A program made the translations under genes and the position numbers. DNA of 35,258 nucleotides from Psilocybe azurescens (Eukaryota; Basidiomycota; Agaricomycetes; Agaricales; Agrocybaceae), in the NCBI GenBank assembly GCA_023853785.1, contig JAJIRX010000118.1:1-35258 (forward strand). Reading direction: 5' to 3'. Position 1 is the first letter of the stretch, and every line of letters begins with the position of its first letter. The notes under the pieces were generated by a model that saw nothing but the letters and a program-made list of their open reading frames with translations, ran no database searches and had not been told where the DNA came from. Shown piece after piece: positions 32,198 to 35,258 of this stretch.

Positions 32198-33492
32198 TCA
32201 ATATTTTAAGAGATAACTGAACAACGGCTTGAGGCCCGTTGAGTCTGGGGTGACAGTTGGGTCCGCACTGTATTCAAGGTTTAGCTTGAAATGTACAGCT
32301 GACAATCTGGGAAATCTGTCGCCACAGACTGTAGAGGACACTGTCCAAGCCTTTCCACCCAGAATGTGGCGAAGAAATTGGACTTGGTTTTCCCGAGTGC
32401 ATCGGATCCACTGTCCATGTATAATGAGGATCTCGATTGAGAGCAGGGTCATGGAGGTCTTGTTCGTGTTGAAAGTTGTCCACCTCAATAAATCAAGGAA
32501 GCCTGCGTTATGCACATGGTCCCCAATCTCGTGACAGATTTCGAGGACTTTAATTTGCGAAATCCAACCGTTGAGGGTTGGATGGGTTGGATGGGATCCC
32601 TATTAAAACGAGTCAGACACAAATGACGATTCGGGTGGCCCACACTGAAGATTGCAATGGTATTTGGCACGTAAATAAAAGAGATGGTAAAGCCTTGGTG
32701 AACGCCCATTCCCTTGAGTCTTTAATATCGAGCGTCCGAAAGGATGGCATCTGCAGAGTGGCATTGAGTTCCAACGCAGCAGATGCTGTCAAGCCGTCCA
32801 TAATTCCTTGACGCCTTTGAGATTTTATCAACAAATATTCCAATGACGAAGGGGAAACATGTAGGAGGGAGAGAAGACGACGGGTGCCACATGCCGTCCA
32901 TAACGGTGACCGCCAGTCAATATCATTCATACTATCTAGCGAAAGCGACTTTAGATGAGAACAGTGGGCGTCAATGATCATCGGAAAGGAGATAATGGAA
33001 GTCAATTTCAGATTCACGACGGGTTGAGAAGTACAAAAATCACAAGAGCTTCTTTTATCACATTGTCGACAAGAGGCCAGATTTGGCGAGGATGAACCGA
33101 GAGGTTAAGAGTGAAGTTGCGAATCCTTGGGATCGAAATAAGGACCTGGGACAGAATTAAAGGAGGTCTTCGTTTACCCACTAGTCGTTCGGAGTTGTAC
33201 TTTACACGCCTCTCCAAACCGTCAACGTATCGATGTGCAGTGTTAGGGTAGGCAGGTCTGGGTATGCTTTACAAGGGTCATGCAGTGGAAGATCCGCGAA
33301 GCCCCCAAGAATTGACCGATGCATCTTCGACCAAGCAAACGACCTTGAATATATGCTTCCGCGCAGTTATGAGGAAGGAAGACGACCTCGAAGACCAAGC
33401 CATCAATGCTGCAGTGCATCGGAATGGGTCGGTTTCGTCCCCGACCTCATCGAAGATGAGCTGGTTCCTGGGGCAACGCAGTCTACGGGTAT
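32198..33492 (-). pseudogene. Decayed F-box-like / leucine-rich-repeat copy
   Basis: Paralogue of the gene at 24386-25311. At the position matching that gene's ATG the sequence reads ATACCC (33487-33492 on the minus strand), so the start codon is lost, and about five bases are missing in the first helix (CAGGAACC then AGCTCATC). Later pieces remain family-like: TARKHIFKVVCLVEDASVNS, FADLPLHDPCKAYPDLPTL, VLISIPRIRNFTLNLSVHP, HCSHLKSLSLDSMNDIDWRS and FPRLSAVHFKLNL. Several frame changes are required. Loss of the start and a multi-base deletion go beyond the single-base pattern in conserved genes, so this copy is probably truly dead. Confidence 0.6.
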
Positions 33493-33600
33493 AATTATAG
33501 CGCCCGACTGAGTAAGGAGTGGATGACTAATTCTTACGTAGACTTGTAGATGTGGCTGTGCCCCGTGCGATAAGTGCAGAGCGTCACCCATTGAATGCAA

Positions 33601-33696
33601 GGCAATATGGCCGAGTGGTCTAAGGCGCCAGAATCAGGCTTATCCGATAAGTTCATCTGGTCCGAAAGGGCGAGGGTTCGAATCCCTCTGTTGTCA
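33601..33696 (+). tRNA. tRNA-Leu(CAG) with a 16-base intron
   Basis: The acceptor stem GGCAATA pairs with TGTTGTC (discriminator A at 33696). The A box TGGCCGAGTGG and B box GGTTCGAATCC are intact, and the T arm is GAGGG-TTCGAAT-CCCTC. The anticodon stem is CCAGA (33628-33632) with TCTGG (33656-33660). The loop reads A T CAG G, giving anticodon CAG (33635-33637), then an intron at 33639-33654 (CTTATCCGATAAGTTC) placed one base after the anticodon, the canonical position. The intron folds as CTTAT-CCG-ATAAG. A variable arm of leucine type is present. It reads CUG codons. Confidence 0.92.
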
Positions 33697-33701
33697 ACAT
33701 C

Positions 33702-33706
33702 TTTTT
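33702..33706 (+). terminator. RNA polymerase III T5 terminator
   Basis: TTTTT lies five bases after the tRNA-Leu end, followed by another TTTT after a G, the usual Pol III stop. Confidence 0.75.
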
Positions 33707-33964
33707 GTTTTGCCCCTTTCAAGGGAAAGTCCCAACTCGGAGGCTTCTCTTTGGTATAGTAAAAGGCCCAAACAACTTGTTCCCATCAGGCTCAGGCAGC
33801 CAAATCGATAGATTCGGGACTCACTTGTTATTGGCCACGTCCCTCATTTGTTGAAATTCACATGCTTAGAAGTAGAGGAGAGCAGGGGTTTAATAGCATT
33901 ATTAGATACTTTTTCAAATTTAATCTTTGACTTCTCGCAACAGGGAAGAAACCGTGAAAATGGT

Positions 33965-35045
33965 TCAGACTTTCTTACCTGTCTCCTTCCGCCATTCCGC
34001 AATCGCCTCGTCAATCTTAGATTGAATATGCTCAGCGCCGACATTTTGTCCAAACGCCTCCACAAACTGGCCGTCAGGGTCCATGAGGTATACGAAGATG
34101 GAGTGGTCGACAAGGTAGTCGCCTTTCGGGTCGGCGTCTGGTGGTGTGGAGAAATAGACGCGGTAGGATTTACAGACGGCTTTGACGTCGGCATAGTCCC
34201 CTACGAGGCCGATGAAGGAGGGGTGGAAGTCTTTAGGTATTGGGCAATTTGCGAGGGGGGAGTCGCGTGCTGGGTCGACGGAGATAAAAATGGGGAGGAA
34301 GACGTCGCCGTGTTCTTTTCTGTTTACAGAGGGTAAGGTACAGGCGTGTCAGTGGCTTATTCAGTTCAGTTCATTGTAGTGTAGACGCACGGATTTTGTT
34401 CAAGACTGCCGTGACTTTGTCCAATTCTGCGGGACAGATATCTGGGCAGTTCGTGAAGCCAAAGTACACCAAGGACCATTTGCCCTGAAGATTATTTTCC
34501 GTGAAGGGTTTGCCGTCATGTGTCATCAGCTTAAACGGTCCTCCAACACTCGGTCGTCCATACGACTTGAGTCCCCGCTCCTTTTCTAATATAAAATTGA
34601 CGATGAGAATAATGGAATATGAAACATGGATGATCAGGACACACCCTTTTTCTTCTTCAAGCCGCACCTTCTCTAGGCGGAAATAATAAGCCAGTCCTAC
34701 ACCGGTCAAGATGAAGAGCGCGGCAGCCGTCGGAGTAAACGCCTATACGAAGACACATTCACTATGTCAGCCAGACATTTCTTGCTGTATACAAGATACG
34801 CGCGGTGCAACTCATCCAATCCTCACCCCGATAGAATTGCGTTCACCCATCTGCACATAGCCTCTCCGCCATTGGTGTCCTTGCACGGCACTGATGGACT
34901 TTGAGTGTTCAGCATTCCGGAAGGTCTTCAGCGGGCTATTTCGTTGGAAAAGGTGCTTGGAGGCGTTAGAATGCAGTGATCTCCATGGTGCTGATTGGGT
35001 TGGTCTCGGACACCAATGCAAACCAGAACGAGTTATGGAAAACAT
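33965..35045 (-). CDS. SCO1: Mitochondrial copper chaperone SCO1
   Basis: Inner-membrane protein that delivers copper to cytochrome c oxidase subunit 2. It starts MFSITRSGLHWCPRP with an Arg/Ser-rich presequence. A membrane segment follows (AALFILTGVGLAYYFRLEKV), then GPFKLMTHDGKPFTENNLQG and the copper-binding GFTNCPDICPAELDKVTAVL (Cys pair CPDIC). The C-terminal part reads VDPARDSP, DFHPSFIGLVGDYADVKAVC and DYLVDHSIFVYLMDPDGQF (conserved His of the copper site), with TGA at 33965-33967. Introns lie near 34323-34388, 34574-34635 and 34744-34830. Two irregularities: one A seems missing at TTTT 34316-34319, where the exon joins, and between DSP and DFHP the frame is shifted, reading LANCPIPK where the adjacent frame gives the family-like SQIAQYLK. 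Confidence 0.93.
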
Positions 35046-35258
35046 TGAAGGAGGTTATGTCACGCGTTGTCACAATTGCTTTTACCCTTTCCCGAACCAC
35101 CACGGTCGCGAGTCTGCGGCGAGCGACAACGAAGTCTAGAATCGAGCTTCGATTCTCCACAGATCATTTTCCTTGTTTTATTATGTCTCCTTGACCATAT
35201 GTGACTCCCGACTGACTTAGTAGTAGAGTTTCAAACGTTCAGAAATGACTTCAGACTA
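35046..35258. other. Upstream region of SCO1
   Basis: Contains the SCO1 promoter and 5' leader; no second gene is visible before the window ends. Confidence 0.4.

Noticed and set aside
33848..34336. 162-codon plus-strand open frame opposite SCO1
   Set aside because: It is the antisense shadow of the conserved SCO1 C-terminal coding region.

Overview
The window looks like nuclear DNA of a mushroom-forming basidiomycete (Agaricomycetes). The genes are compact and interrupted by many introns of about 50-60 bases with GTRNGT donors and YAG acceptors. The gene content fits this group: a CYP63-like P450, a small secreted beta/gamma-crystallin-like protein, an HMG-box factor of the fungal type and a rapidly duplicating F-box/leucine-rich-repeat family. 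No strain or species can be named from the sequence.

Layout. 1-293: 3' end of an unrecognised gene. 852-3011 (-): mitochondrial tRNA-modification GTPase MSS1, sharing a promoter of about 84 bases with calcineurin B, CNB1 (3096-4072, +). 4573-4955 (-): unrecognised 88-residue protein. 5424-8305 (-): P450 of about 18 exons. 8989-10445 (-): nucleotide-sugar transporter of the YEA4/SLC35B4 type. 11168-15120: two converging F-box-like genes with an 818-bp almost perfect palindromic transposon between them. 15170-16387: family remnant and an unidentified gene. 17370-17875 (+): crystallin-like secreted protein. 17876-20529: gene-poor. 20530-21974 (+): HMG-box factor. 23009-23842 (+): multi-pass membrane protein. 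24386-25311 (-): another F-box-like gene. 25797-26312: older foldback repeat. 27624-29385 (-): rRNA methyltransferase EMG1/NEP1. 31553-33492 (-): decayed F-box-like copies. 33601-33696 (+): intron-containing tRNA-Leu(CAG). 33965-35045 (-): mitochondrial copper chaperone SCO1.

Conserved housekeeping genes (MSS1, CNB1, EMG1, SCO1) alternate with lineage-specific, fast-evolving material (F-box-like copies, palindromic elements, P450, secreted protein). They do not form one pathway, although MSS1 and SCO1 both serve mitochondria and EMG1 and the tRNA serve translation.

Two things cut across the window. First, nearly every conserved gene needs one or more single bases added, usually in a short homopolymer, to restore the family reading frame; this most likely reflects consensus errors, so frame breaks in conserved genes should not be read as pseudogenes. 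Second, the 818-bp palindrome is an array of regularly spaced 19-base semi-palindromes, each carrying splice-site-like sequence on both strands. It is the most unusual object here.
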